DNA of 39,796 nt. Source: Anaeroplasma bactoclasticum. Lineage in GTDB: Bacteria; Bacillota_I; Bacilli_A; Acholeplasmatales; Anaeroplasmataceae. The stretch is from assembly GCA_023663825.1 (NCBI GenBank), contig JAMPGQ010000013.1, forward strand, positions 1 to 39,796. The letters are read 5' to 3'. The translations under genes and the position numbers were made by a program. Under the pieces are notes generated by a model, which worked only from the letters and a program-made list of their open reading frames with translations, was not told the origin of the DNA and made no database searches. Positions 23,263 through 36,193 of the stretch are shown piece after piece (position 1 is the first letter of the stretch; each line of letters opens with the position of its first letter).

Positions 23263-25578
23263 TTAATTTTCTTTAAAGAAACTTTCCAATTCCTTTTTTA
23301 AATGATAAGAATCTGTAATTACCTTTTTATTCAACCAATGCTTAGGCATAAGTGCTTGATATTTCATATAGGTAAATCGTTCATCTAACAAAATGACTAC
23401 TCCATGGTCTTCTTCACTACGAATAACACGACCTACAGCTTGAACTACTTTAGTAAAGCCTGGGTAAGTATAGGCATATTCAAAACCATTTTGATATTTT
23501 TCTTCAAAGTAATCCTTTAAGATGTTGTTTTCATCACAATACATTGGAAGTCCTACCCCTACAATAATAACACCATTTAGCCAATCTCCAATCAAATCAA
23601 TTCCTTCAGCATAGACTCCTCCTAATACAAAGAATCCAACCTTACAGGATCCTGTCTTCTTAAACTGATCAATGATTGAGTTTCGTTCTGCTTCTGTATC
23701 TGTAGCTTTTTGAACAATAACGTCAAAATCGACATTACCTAATGCATCTACAACCATATGTAAATATTGATATGATGGGAAAAACACAATGTAATTTCCA
23801 GATTTTACTTTTGTTAAAATTTCTATCGCTTCTAAAATATAATCAATAGAATATGCACGTTCCTTATATTTAGTTGACACTTTATTATTGATAATAATAT
23901 CTAAGTTTGCCGGATTAAATGGAGAAGGTAATTCCAAAAACTTGCCTTGTCCTTGTGTCAATAAATCCGCATGATACTGAAATGGAGTTAAGGTTGCAGA
24001 AAAGAATACAATTCCTTTTATTGATTCTTCAATTGTTTCTAACAAGAAATTAGAAGCATCTAAGCACATCATAGATATTGTACAGATATCCTTGTCAAGT
24101 TTGGCTATTAATCTGTGAGTGGGTCCATAATATGTAGATATGTTTGAAAAATCTAAGAGTTTAAAATAAATCTCAAGCGCCTCATCTTTATTATTGATTT
24201 TCTTGTTTTCTAAAAATAAAGAATCACACTTACTCATTAATGACTTTATTATAGCAACCAAATCTGAATCTAACGTGGTATTTACATATATCGTTTCTTC
24301 TACTAAATATTCTCTATAAGAATTAATATGCTCTATAAGTTTATTACAATCAGAACGTACAGAAGGCTTATATCCTGTTAAAACCTTTCTCAAGATTCTT
24401 ATATCTTCTTCGCTTATTGAAGCAGAATACATATCTTTACTTCTGGAAATGAGATTATGTGCCTCATCCACTAAAACCTTAGGATGATAATTATCGCTTT
24501 CAAAATAACGAATCAATCTTACTCTTGGATCAAAAACGTAATTATAATCCGCTAACACAATATCACAATAATAGGATAAGTCTAAACTAAATTCAAATGC
24601 ACAAATTTTAAATTTATTGGCCACCACAGAAATGATATCCTCATCATAAGTATTCCAATTTTTAAAAATGTATTCTATTGCTAATCTTATCCTGTCAAAA
24701 TATCCAACCGCAAATGGACATTCATCTGGCTTGCAGGTTTTGAACTTAGCATTACAGATTTTATTTTTCGCAGTTAAATTAATCGTTTTTATTTTTAACC
24801 CTTTTTTCTCTAATATCTTAATTGCAGCAAGTGGCGCATTCTTTCCACTTCCTTTAGCTGTACAATAGAATAATTTATCTTTTCCTTCCATTGCCTTTAA
24901 AGTGGAAAACATGGTTGCCATAGTCTTGCCAATGCCTGTTGGAGCGATTGCATATAAAATATCTTTTTGCTTCATCGTTTGGTAACATGCTTTCATCATG
25001 TCTCTTTGACCAGGACGCATTTTATCAAATGGAAATTTAATGGTTTTAATTGTTTCTTCTTTATTCTTTAGAGCTTCCTCATTGAGTTCTACCCATTCCA
25101 TATATTGTTCTAAAATATCAAAAAAGAAATCCTCTAATTCTTCTAAAGATAGAATGTAATCAAATTCTTTTACCTTATAATCCACAACAGAAATATAAGT
25201 TAATCTAGTATGAATAGAGGGCATTTCTCTTTCTAATGCATATAAATAAGAATAAATTTTTAGTTGGGCCAAATGTTCTTCTTTTGGTTCTAACTCATCA
25301 AAATCTATTTTAGTAGATTTTATTTCTTCAATAATGATTTCGTCATCTATATCTAACACCCCATCAATGAAACCATGAAGAATTAAATTTCTATTGTGAT
25401 ATGTAATATCCTTCTTGATATATACTTCACTTTGACTTTTTTCGTTATATTTTGTCTGAAGATACTTATGTAGTTTTGTACCTTCTTCTAAATCACGTGA
25501 TGAAAAATATTCGCTTGTCAAATTGCCTGACTGACAAATAAAATGAGCTAATTCTTTAATTGCTATTTTTATTTCCAT
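23263..25578 (-). CDS. PD-(D/E)XK nuclease fused to XPD/DinG-like Fe-S helicase
   Basis: 771 residues. The N-terminal 120 residues look like a RecB/Cas4-type nuclease: H37, D72 (GFIDGVLD), E85-I-K87 and Q105 (HLAQLKIYSYLYA). The rest is a superfamily 2 XPD/DinG-type helicase: Walker A APTGIGKT (212-219), four likely iron-sulfur ligands C275, C282, C287 and C326, DEAHN (371-375) and the motif VI region AVGRVIRSEEDHG. A 5'-3' repair or replication-fork helicase with a built-in nuclease is inferred. The ATG at 25576-25578 has AGGTGG 8 nt upstream; the in-frame GTG at 25590 overlaps that site and is rejected. First gene of the operon leading to the DUF2974 hydrolase. Confidence 0.9.
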   Translation of the reverse strand: MEIKIAIKELAHFICQSGNLTSEYFSSRDLEEGTKLHKYLQTKYNEKSQSEVYIKKDITYHNRNLILHGFIDGVLDIDDEIIIEEIKSTKIDFDELEPKEEHLAQLKIYSYLYALEREMPSIHTRLTYISVVDYKVKEFDYILSLEELEDFFFDILEQYMEWVELNEEALKNKEETIKTIKFPFDKMRPGQRDMMKACYQTMKQKDILYAIAPTGIGKTMATMFSTLKAMEGKDKLFYCTAKGSGKNAPLAAIKILEKKGLKIKTINLTAKNKICNAKFKTCKPDECPFAVGYFDRIRLAIEYIFKNWNTYDEDIISVVANKFKICAFEFSLDLSYYCDIVLADYNYVFDPRVRLIRYFESDNYHPKVLVDEAHNLISRSKDMYSASISEEDIRILRKVLTGYKPSVRSDCNKLIEHINSYREYLVEETIYVNTTLDSDLVAIIKSLMSKCDSLFLENKKINNKDEALEIYFKLLDFSNISTYYGPTHRLIAKLDKDICTISMMCLDASNFLLETIEESIKGIVFFSATLTPFQYHADLLTQGQGKFLELPSPFNPANLDIIINNKVSTKYKERAYSIDYILEAIEILTKVKSGNYIVFFPSYQYLHMVVDALGNVDFDVIVQKATDTEAERNSIIDQFKKTGSCKVGFFVLGGVYAEGIDLIGDWLNGVIIVGVGLPMYCDENNILKDYFEEKYQNGFEYAYTYPGFTKVVQAVGRVIRSEEDHGVVILLDERFTYMKYQALMPKHWLNKKVITDSYHLKKELESFFKEN

Positions 25579-25593
25579 TTTTTTCACCACCTA

Positions 25594-25610
25594 TATGGTA
25601 TTATACCATA
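25594..25610. promoter_or_regulatory. Promoter -10 embedded in a 17-bp palindrome, helicase operon
   Basis: TATGGTAT-T-ATACCATA is a perfect 8-bp inverted repeat. On the minus strand its centre is an extended -10, TGG-TATAAT (TATAAT at 25600-25605), and the ribosome site starts just after it. A repressor binding here would block the promoter. The -35 is poor. Confidence 0.55.
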
Positions 25611-25685
25611 AAATCATAGAATACCCACAAAAGAAAACAAAAGTTTCCTTTTTCATATAGAAATAAAATAGACAAATTATTAAAA

Positions 25686-25715
25686 TTGTGTTATTTTTAT
25701 AACAAGAACTATACT
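25686..25715 (+). promoter_or_regulatory. Promoter of the propeller lipoprotein
   Basis: TTGTGT (25686-25691), 18-nt spacer, TATACT (25710-25715), 37 nt upstream of the chosen start. A GTTAT-N4-ATAAC dyad falls within the spacer. Confidence 0.5.
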
Positions 25716-25752
25716 TTTTGTTTTTTAAAATTATGGGAACCAGGTGATGTTT

Positions 25753-28038
25753 GTGAAAAAAATTATTTTTCTCTTATGCTTTATGTTTCTTCTTTTAACT
25801 AGCTGTAAAGATAACAGCATAGACTCAATTTACAAAGAATTTATTAACTCAGATTATTTTAAAGAAAAACTAACTGTAACTGTTGATAACAAAACAGAAA
25901 AAATTGGTACGTTAGAAATAGGGGACAATTCCTTTCTATTACAAATAGCCAATTCTGCTCAATTCCTTTATTTTAAAGCAAAGAATACTACATTAAATTT
26001 TTATATGAATCAAAAGTTTACTATGATAGATATACCATTTACAGATTCTTCTACTTCTGATTTGCCTATTCTTATTAAAGAAAAGAAAAAAACAGAATTT
26101 GGCTTTACTATTACCTATGAATTTAAAAAAACAGAAGGTATAGAAGAATTTCTAGATGATACAACTTTTGATATTGATTTTTATTTAACCAAAAAAAGAA
26201 TCACACAGATAAAATTTGTTTTGCCAGAGGTTATAGAAAAGCTGATTGGATATCAAGTTACTATTCTTCTACAAAACATTGAATATGGAGCGATGAAAGA
26301 ATTTGCTCCTAATGTATCTTCTTATGAATTTTTAGACAATAATACTTTTATAAATCATTGCCTTGCAACTTTTTTTCCAGGGACTTTTCCATCAACAACA
26401 GAGTATGAATTAGATATCTTTGGTGGAAACATAATTACTACAAAAGTAAATGAAGAACCTATAGTAACAGGATATTTAAAACCTGATATCAACGTTCATA
26501 AAATTTATAAATTAACTTTGACAATTGAAGATGATATAGATTACTCCATTCCTGGAGAATACAACACGTATGCTTCTGTTGTTTTTGAGGGTTTTAAATA
26601 TACAACGAGTGTATGCATAAGAGTTGTAGAACCAAATTATGAGCTAAGTTTATGGGAGACTCTTACTGTTCCTATAAATGGACCTTTAGATTTTCCATGC
26701 AATCTTTATGATTCCAATTTAGGTTTCATTCCATTAGAAGCTTCAAATCTTACCTATTCAGACAATTTTGATATAACAAAAGAAGGTGTGTATACTGTTA
26801 TAGTTTCAACAGAATATGAAGGGAAAACCTATAGTAAAGAGTGTGTGATTGAAGTAAAGGATCCAAAATATGAAATAAAACTTATAAATGAATATGATCT
26901 TATTTTCAAACAAAATTCAAATATTAATTTAGACGATATAGATGTCATTTTAAAGGCAAGTAACCCTTATTTTAGAGACTATTATTTAAAAGCAAATATC
27001 GTTGGCTATGTTGATGTTAGTTGTATTGGTGAATATCCTGTAACTCTTTCAGTAACTGTGAATGATCAAACATATACAAAAGATTTTACTGTTCAAATTA
27101 TCAATTCTCAAATAGATTTGCAAGATACAATAGAAATAGAATCAGATATTGTAGATGTTTTTAGGATAGATGATTATCTTTTATTAGCAACCTCTACTTC
27201 TTTATACAAATATGATATTCATACAAATCAGGTTGTAGGAAAAATAGATTTGTTGTGTCAATTCAATCATTACTATTATAAAGATTCCTATTTGTATGTT
27301 ACAGCCAATTACCCATATACAAGCGAATATTTAGAAAATGATGAATATTCGGGTACTGTAAATAAAATTTCTTTTGATGATTTTTCTCTTGTAAGCCAAG
27401 TTGAGGTCAACTTTTTTCCTTATAGTATTTTTGTTGATAAAAGAAATCAAGCCATTATTACTATGGGACTAAATCAACATGTTGATTTAATATCATTAGA
27501 TTTTGAAACAAAAGTATGGGAAAAAATTGATTCTATATATATGAAAAGCGAAATATATTATAGCCATCAAGAAGATGCATTTATTTTAATTTCTACACAA
27601 ACAACTGAGGATCCTAGATATTACGTTTGGAATAAGGCAAAAGAATCTTTTGTTTTTAAATCTTATATTTATTCAAATGAAGGAAATTGTTCTTTTGAAA
27701 AAGGACAATATATAAATGATGCTTGTGTTATTTTCTTCAAATCAGATTCTATTTGGGACTATACATTTCATGATTCTGTTGAAAATAAAAATTTAACATT
27801 AAATGCTTATACTCAAGCAGAACATGACTATATTGAAGGAAACATTTTATATAGATCTTATTTACCTTATGGAACTGGAACAATATATCTTGTAAAATAC
27901 AATTTAGAATCAAACTTATTTACCTACAAACAAATAAATTCCAATACCACCGAAGGTAAGTTTGAGTTTTATGAAAATATGATTTATCTTTTAAATAATA
28001 CTACAGGTAAAATAGAGGTTTATAAATATACGGATTAA
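25753..28038 (+). CDS. Large surface lipoprotein with Ig-like and propeller-like domains
   Basis: About 761 residues, no catalytic motif recognised. Lipoprotein signal MKKIIFLLCFMFLLLTSC with lipobox LTSC. A globular N-terminal part (about 20-205) is followed by three bacterial Ig-like modules (about 210-455), each ending in GEYNTYASV-, GVYTVIVST- or GEYPVTLSV-type strands. The last 300 residues are repeated short beta segments (IDDYLLLATSTSLYKYDIHTNQVVGKID) that resemble a YVTN-like beta-propeller. Three in-frame starts exist: GTG 25744, ATG 25747 and GTG 25753; the last has AGGTGAT at the best distance and gives a standard signal peptide. Monocistronic and head-on to replication. A binding or adhesion role is a guess. 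Confidence 0.75.
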   Translation: MKKIIFLLCFMFLLLTSCKDNSIDSIYKEFINSDYFKEKLTVTVDNKTEKIGTLEIGDNSFLLQIANSAQFLYFKAKNTTLNFYMNQKFTMIDIPFTDSSTSDLPILIKEKKKTEFGFTITYEFKKTEGIEEFLDDTTFDIDFYLTKKRITQIKFVLPEVIEKLIGYQVTILLQNIEYGAMKEFAPNVSSYEFLDNNTFINHCLATFFPGTFPSTTEYELDIFGGNIITTKVNEEPIVTGYLKPDINVHKIYKLTLTIEDDIDYSIPGEYNTYASVVFEGFKYTTSVCIRVVEPNYELSLWETLTVPINGPLDFPCNLYDSNLGFIPLEASNLTYSDNFDITKEGVYTVIVSTEYEGKTYSKECVIEVKDPKYEIKLINEYDLIFKQNSNINLDDIDVILKASNPYFRDYYLKANIVGYVDVSCIGEYPVTLSVTVNDQTYTKDFTVQIINSQIDLQDTIEIESDIVDVFRIDDYLLLATSTSLYKYDIHTNQVVGKIDLLCQFNHYYYKDSYLYVTANYPYTSEYLENDEYSGTVNKISFDDFSLVSQVEVNFFPYSIFVDKRNQAIITMGLNQHVDLISLDFETKVWEKIDSIYMKSEIYYSHQEDAFILISTQTTEDPRYYVWNKAKESFVFKSYIYSNEGNCSFEKGQYINDACVIFFKSDSIWDYTFHDSVENKNLTLNAYTQAEHDYIEGNILYRSYLPYGTGTIYLVKYNLESNLFTYKQINSNTTEGKFEFYENMIYLLNNTTGKIEVYKYTD

Positions 28039-28042
28039 ATTT

Positions 28043-28077
28043 AAAGGGAATGACCTAATAAAAATCATTCCCTTTTT
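28043..28077. terminator. Bidirectional terminator overlapping the antiporter stop codon
   Basis: AAAGGGAATGA (28043-28053) and TCATTCCCTTT (28065-28075) form a perfect 11-bp stem with T-runs on both strands. The TGA of the convergent antiporter gene is part of the stem. Confidence 0.92.
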
Positions 28078-29459
28078 CTATTTCGTTTATTATTTAATCT
28101 TATACCTACAAGAGGTTCTTCATACGGAAGATTTGTTCCTTCAGATTGCAGATTCAAGTTTAGACTTTGTTGATATTCTCTATTGGATTCTGCAACCAAT
28201 TGTTCCAAATTAGCTCTAGTTTCTTCGTCAATAACCTCTGCTTCACTTCTTTTCTTTTTATCCCATTCAATAGAATGTGATAGGAATAAAGAAGCTTTTG
28301 CACAAGATGGTCCAACAAATTCATAAAGAACTGAGGAAGCAAGAATAATTGTAGATAATAAATTTCCTAAATCTGTTGGCAGTAATCTTTGTCCTAATAC
28401 AGATAACCCAATAGCAACTCCTGCCTGTGGAATTAAAGCTAGTCCTAAATTATATTTAACATCCTTATTTTGTTTTGTAGCTAAGCATCCTAAGAAGGAT
28501 CCTAAGTACTTACCAACAATACGAATAAAGAAATAACTTACTCCTATAATACCAACACTCAATAGTGTTTTTAAGTTTAATTTCATTCCTGAAAGAACAA
28601 AGAATAATAACATAATTGGGGGTGTAAAGTTATCAATTTGATGAAACAAGTAAGTATCATCTGTTATATTTACATAAACTGTACTAAATATCATACAAGC
28701 AAGTAATGGAGATACATTTAATATTGAACAAACAGCACATAAAGATAAAAGAGCCATAATTACTAATATTAGTCTATTTTCTTTACTTCTTTTTGGATTT
28801 AAAATTAAACGTAATAATATTGCAAGTGCAACACCTATAACAATAGATAATAAGTTAAATCCAATAGGCTTTATAATATCCATCGCTTGGAAGCTTCCAT
28901 CTGATGCAGTGGCAATCGCAGTTGCAACACTAAATGCTAGTAAACATACAATATCATCTAATGCGACCACTTGTAATAATACATCGACAAATTCACCTTT
29001 AGCATTATACTGTTTAATTGTCATCATTGTTGAAGCTGGGGCTGTTGCAGAAGCGATGGCTCCTAGTATCAAAGAAAATTGCCATGACATCTTAAAGAAG
29101 AAATGCATGGATAATGTTACCAGTATTGTTGCCATTAAAGCTTCAAAAATCGTAATAATGATAACCTTGGACCCTGCTTTTTTCAAAACCTCTTTTTTAA
29201 AAAATTTACCAACTCCAAATGCTATAAAGCTCAAAGCTATATCACTAACAAAATCCATATGACCAACCATTTCTTCGGATACTAACTTTAAACAATATGG
29301 TCCTATAAGAATTCCACCTATTATATATCCACTAACATTTGGTAACTTAAACAATTTTGTAATTCTTGTCATTAAAAATCCAGTCAATAACATAATACTT
29401 AAGGAAATTAAAACCTTAGATGTATTCGTTAAGTCTTGATAAAATTGAAAATCTACCAT
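28065..29459 (-). CDS. CPA2-family cation:proton antiporter
   Basis: 464 residues with about 12-13 membrane helices and a polar C-terminal tail (about 400-464). The family segments are GYIIGGILIGPYCL (43-56), FIAFGVGKFF, ATAPASTMMTI and the two-helix region LQVVALDDIVCLLAFS with the ion-binding Asp pair, typical of monovalent cation:proton antiporter-2 (KefB/NapA type). There is no RCK/TrkA domain. It exchanges Na+ or K+ for H+ across the membrane; which ion cannot be told from sequence. Promoter at 29503-29531. It is divergent from a LysR regulator that may control it. Confidence 0.92.
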   Translation of the reverse strand: MVDFQFYQDLTNTSKVLISLSIMLLTGFLMTRITKLFKLPNVSGYIIGGILIGPYCLKLVSEEMVGHMDFVSDIALSFIAFGVGKFFKKEVLKKAGSKVIIITIFEALMATILVTLSMHFFFKMSWQFSLILGAIASATAPASTMMTIKQYNAKGEFVDVLLQVVALDDIVCLLAFSVATAIATASDGSFQAMDIIKPIGFNLLSIVIGVALAILLRLILNPKRSKENRLILVIMALLSLCAVCSILNVSPLLACMIFSTVYVNITDDTYLFHQIDNFTPPIMLLFFVLSGMKLNLKTLLSVGIIGVSYFFIRIVGKYLGSFLGCLATKQNKDVKYNLGLALIPQAGVAIGLSVLGQRLLPTDLGNLLSTIILASSVLYEFVGPSCAKASLFLSHSIEWDKKKRSEAEVIDEETRANLEQLVAESNREYQQSLNLNLQSEGTNLPYEEPLVGIRLNNKRNRKRE

Positions 29460-29502
29460 AAATAAAACCTCTATTCACAACAAAATACTATTCTTGTTCT
29501 TG

Positions 29503-29531
29503 ATTTTATTCTTAAATTGAGTTAAAATCAA
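29503..29531 (-). promoter_or_regulatory. Antiporter promoter overlapping a LysR-type dyad
   Basis: Minus strand TTGATT (29526-29531), 17-nt spacer, TAAAAT (29503-29508). The dyad TTGA-N7-TCAA (29517-29531), of the 15-bp size typical of LysR boxes, overlaps the -35. The divergent LysR gene has a TATAAT at 29552-29557. Confidence 0.55.
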
Positions 29532-29580
29532 CTTATAATAAATTGTATAGTTATAATTTTTACTTATATCAGGAGGTTCT

Positions 29581-30480
29581 ATGATTACACAAAGATTACA
29601 AACTTTACTTAAAGTAGTAAAAACTAAAAATTATAGTAAGGCTGCAGAGGAACTGAATTTAACTCAGCCAGCTGTAAGTTTGCATATAAAACAGTTAGAA
29701 CAAGAACTCGATGTTAAACTCTTTAGACGCACAAATCATAGTGTGGAATTAACAAAAGAAGGAGAAATTGTCGTAAAATATGCTATAAGATTAAATAATA
29801 TTTATGCAAGTCTTCAACAATCTCTTTTAGATAATCAACTTAATATAAAACGATTAACTATAGGCTTAACTCCCTCTGCTGAAAGTAGTATTATGAGTAG
29901 AGTTTTAGCAAAATTTTCCTTGGAAAAAGAAAATTTACATATAACAATTATTTCTGATACTATAAAAAATCTTTATAATAAATTGAAAAATTTTGAGATT
30001 GATGTGGCTTTTGTTGATGGTAAAATTATAGATGATCACTTAAATTATATTCTTCTAGATACTGATTCCTTAGTTCTTGCGGTTTCTAATCACAATCCAT
30101 TATCGAAGAAAAAAATTATATCTATAAATGAATTAAAAAAAGAAAAGCTTATTCTTAGGTCTGAAGAATCTGGTACTACTGAATTATTTGAAACTCAATT
30201 ACAAAAAATAGGAGAATCAATACATAATTTTGAGGTAATGATGCAAATTGATAATATTGCCATGATAAAGGATTTAGTTCGCAATAATTATGGGGTTTCT
30301 ATTTTAGCAAAAAGCACTTGCTTAAGAGATATTGAAAGAAATCATTTTAAAAGTGTATCAATAGAAAATTTAAGTATGGTTAGAGAACTAAATGTTGTAT
30401 ATCATAAGGATTTTTCTCATGTAGATATTTTAAGTGAAATTGTAAATATGTATCAAACCGAAAGAAATCAATATACATAA
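29581..30480 (+). CDS. LysR-family transcriptional regulator
   Basis: 299 residues. The winged helix-turn-helix occupies residues 1-60 (AAEELNLTQPAVSLHIKQLEQEL, then KLFRRTNHSVELTKEGE). The effector-binding domain runs from about 88 to 295 in the two-lobed periplasmic-binding-protein fold of this family, closest in style to CysB/CbbR-like members. Strong ribosome site AGGAGGT. It is divergently arranged with the antiporter gene, so autoregulation and control of the antiporter through the dyad at 29517-29531 is the default expectation. Effector unknown. Confidence 0.95.
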   Translation: MITQRLQTLLKVVKTKNYSKAAEELNLTQPAVSLHIKQLEQELDVKLFRRTNHSVELTKEGEIVVKYAIRLNNIYASLQQSLLDNQLNIKRLTIGLTPSAESSIMSRVLAKFSLEKENLHITIISDTIKNLYNKLKNFEIDVAFVDGKIIDDHLNYILLDTDSLVLAVSNHNPLSKKKIISINELKKEKLILRSEESGTTELFETQLQKIGESIHNFEVMMQIDNIAMIKDLVRNNYGVSILAKSTCLRDIERNHFKSVSIENLSMVRELNVVYHKDFSHVDILSEIVNMYQTERNQYT

Positions 30481-30514
30481 TTTATTCTATCTTCTTGATA
30501 AGACCAAACAAATA

Positions 30515-30549
30515 AGCCCTCTATCTTCACAAGCAAAGCATAGAGGGCT
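30515..30549. terminator. Terminator of the lysR gene, possibly shared with gyrA
   Basis: AGCCCTCTAT (30515-30524) and ATAGAGGGCT (30540-30549) form a perfect 10-bp stem with a 15-nt loop; AT-rich tails follow on both sides. No other hairpin is evident in the 196-bp gap between lysR and the end of gyrA. Confidence 0.7.
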
Positions 30550-30676
30550 ATATTTATATTATTAAAAACAAAATAATTGAAATATATTATTTTATCAAAA
30601 TAGGACTATTCATCAAATCAACATCTATAACTGATATAAATTTATATGTTTCATCATTTTTTTAAATAACCTGTTT

Positions 30677-33223
30677 TTATTCCTCAGAAGTTACTTCTGG
30701 TTGATCAGCAACATCTATTTCAGTGGATGGTTGATTTTCAAGATTTTGTTCATCCTCATCCATTTGTCTATCAACAATAGCTGTATTGGCAATAGATTGA
30801 TCATCCTTAAGTTTAATTAGGATAACACCCTGTGTGTTTCTTCCTGCTAAAGAAATCTTATCTATATGCATACGAATTATTACACCCTTATCTGTTGTAA
30901 TAATTAAATCTAGGTTTGGATTAACACTACGTAAAGCAACAAGCTTACCATTTTTTGCTGTAACATTAAAGGCTTTTACTCCCATTCCACCACGGCCTTG
31001 AATACGATATTCTTCAGCAGCTGAACGTTTACCATACCCTTTTTCCGTTACAATAAGAACTTCGTTCTTTTCTTCTGTAATTACTGCCATTCCTACTAAA
31101 TAATCCTTTTTAGCTAGGGCTATTCCTTTTACACCAGCAGCACTTCTACCAATAGGACGAATCTCGGACTCTTTAAAGTGAATTGCTTTTCCTGAAGAAG
31201 AACCCAAAATAATATCTCTATTACCATCAGTTAATGATACTTGTAATAATTCATCATTTTCTTGAAGATTTATAGCAATAATACCATTTGTTCTAATATT
31301 TTTAAATTGTGATAATTTAGTTCTTTTTACAATTCCTTTCTTTGTTGCAAAAAATAAATAAGCATTATCATCCTCTAAATTTGGTACAGTTGTAATAGCT
31401 GCAAGTTTTTCATCCTCTTGGAATGTTATAATATTAACAAGAGGTAATCCTTTTGCAGTACGAGAGGCTTCTGGAATAAAATAGCCTTTCATAGAATATA
31501 CTCTACCTTTATTTGTAAAGAATAACAAATAATTGTGTGTGCAGGTTGGAATAATAAATTCTACATCGTCATTTTCATGTGTTTTAATGCCACTCATTCC
31601 AACGCCACCACGGCTTTGGGCTTTATAAACATCTTGTTTCATACGTTTTGCGTAACCGTTTGTAGTTATAGTAATAACAACATCCTCACGTGGAATTAAA
31701 TCTTCATTTTCAATACTGATGTCTTGACTTAAGCAAATTTCAGATTTACGAGGATCATTATATTTATTCTTAATTTCTAACAATTCTGATTCAATGATGG
31801 ATTTTTTTCTATTTTCATCAGATAAAATTAATAAATATTCATCACATGCTCTTTTTAATTCTGCATGCTCTGCTAAAATTTTTTCTCTATTTAAACCAGA
31901 TAATCTTCTAAGCTGCATGTCAAGAATTGCTTGGGCTTGAATTTCGTCTAATTTAAAATGATCCATTAATTTTTCTTTTTCAGTTCCATCTGTAGTGGTT
32001 CTGATTATTTTTATTACTTTTTCAATGTTATTTTGAGCAATAATATATCCATCTAAAATGTGAATACGAGCTAAAGCTTTATCTAAATCAAATTTCGTTC
32101 TTCTTGTAATAATTTCCATTTGATGGTTTAAATAAACCTCTAAAGCTTCTTTTAAGGTGATTGCCTTTGGTTGATTATCTACTAAACAAATCATATTCAT
32201 ACCATAGCCTGTTTGAAGCTGTGTATATTTATATAAATTGTTTAACATAACCTCTGCATTTACATCTTTACGAAGTTCAATCACAATACGAATACCACTT
32301 CGTCCAGATTCATCACGTAAATCTGTTATCCCTTCAACCACTTTATTTTTTGCAACTTCGGCAATACGTTCAATTAATTTTGTTTTATTGACCATATATG
32401 GAATTTCTGTAACAATAATTTCATTCTTCCCATTTTTTAAATGAACGATTTCTGCCTTAGAACGAATGACAATAGAACCATTTCCTGTTGTATAAGCATT
32501 TCTTAAGCCTGTCCGACCAAGTATTTGTCCACCAGTTGGAAAATCAGGACCTTGAATATATTGCATCAATTCCTCACTCGTAATTTCAGGATTATGAATA
32601 ACTTCAATAACACCATCAATTACTTCTCCTAAATTGTGGGGTGGAATATTAGTAGCCATACCTACTGCAATACCAGTTGCACCATTTACAAGTAAATTTG
32701 GAAAGCGAGATGGTAATACTAAAGGTTCTACTTCAGTTGCATCATAATTGTCTCCAAAATTAACTGTATTTCTATCAATGTCTCTAAGCATTTCCATAGC
32801 AATCTTACTCATACGTGCTTCAGTATAACGCATTGCTGCAGCACCATCACCATCAATGTTACCAAAATTACCATGACCATCAACTAATGTATAACGATAA
32901 CTAAATGGCTGAGCCATACGAACCATTGCTTCGTAAATAGAAGAGTCACCATGAGGGTGATACTTACCCATTACATCTCCGACAATACGAGCTGATTTCT
33001 TATGGGCCACATTAGAGAAAATTTTAAGTTCGTTCATTCCGTATAAGATACGTCTTTGAACGGGCTTTAATCCATCTCTAGCATCTGGTAATGCTCTAGC
33101 AATGATAACAGACATTGCATAGTTTAAAAATGAGGTTTTTACCTTGTTATTTATATCTAATTGTTCAATTCTATCAAATTCTTGTTTTTCTAATTCAACA
33201 AAATTTTCTTTATCCTTATCCAT
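30677..33223 (-). CDS. gyrA: DNA gyrase subunit A
   Basis: Breakage-reunion subunit of gyrase. About 848 residues. Catalytic Tyr133 is in [10 protein letters not shown]. The quinolone-resistance region reads [17 protein letters not shown] with S94 and E98, the susceptible-type residues in Gram-positives; the Ser to Tyr spacing (39) equals that of E. coli. The C-terminal six-blade domain includes QSRGGVGM (the usual GyrA-box position) and QGRGGMGV. It ends in an acidic tail. The ATG at 33221-33223 is preferred since GAGG is 9 nt upstream; an in-frame ATG at 33238 has only a too-close AGGA. It follows gyrB. Confidence 0.96.
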   Translation of the reverse strand: MDKDKENFVELEKQEFDRIEQLDINNKVKTSFLNYAMSVIIARALPDARDGLKPVQRRILYGMNELKIFSNVAHKKSARIVGDVMGKYHPHGDSSIYEAMVRMAQPFSYRYTLVDGHGNFGNIDGDGAAAMRYTEARMSKIAMEMLRDIDRNTVNFGDNYDATEVEPLVLPSRFPNLLVNGATGIAVGMATNIPPHNLGEVIDGVIEVIHNPEITSEELMQYIQGPDFPTGGQILGRTGLRNAYTTGNGSIVIRSKAEIVHLKNGKNEIIVTEIPYMVNKTKLIERIAEVAKNKVVEGITDLRDESGRSGIRIVIELRKDVNAEVMLNNLYKYTQLQTGYGMNMICLVDNQPKAITLKEALEVYLNHQMEIITRRTKFDLDKALARIHILDGYIIAQNNIEKVIKIIRTTTDGTEKEKLMDHFKLDEIQAQAILDMQLRRLSGLNREKILAEHAELKRACDEYLLILSDENRKKSIIESELLEIKNKYNDPRKSEICLSQDISIENEDLIPREDVVITITTNGYAKRMKQDVYKAQSRGGVGMSGIKTHENDDVEFIIPTCTHNYLLFFTNKGRVYSMKGYFIPEASRTAKGLPLVNIITFQEDEKLAAITTVPNLEDDNAYLFFATKKGIVKRTKLSQFKNIRTNGIIAINLQENDELLQVSLTDGNRDIILGSSSGKAIHFKESEIRPIGRSAAGVKGIALAKKDYLVGMAVITEEKNEVLIVTEKGYGKRSAAEEYRIQGRGGMGVKAFNVTAKNGKLVALRSVNPNLDLIITTDKGVIIRMHIDKISLAGRNTQGVILIKLKDDQSIANTAIVDRQMDEDEQNLENQPSTEIDVADQPEVTSEE

Positions 33224-33242
33224 ACTTCTAAACCTCATTTTC

Positions 33243-36189
<2,947 letters not shown>

Positions 36190-36193
<4 letters not shown>

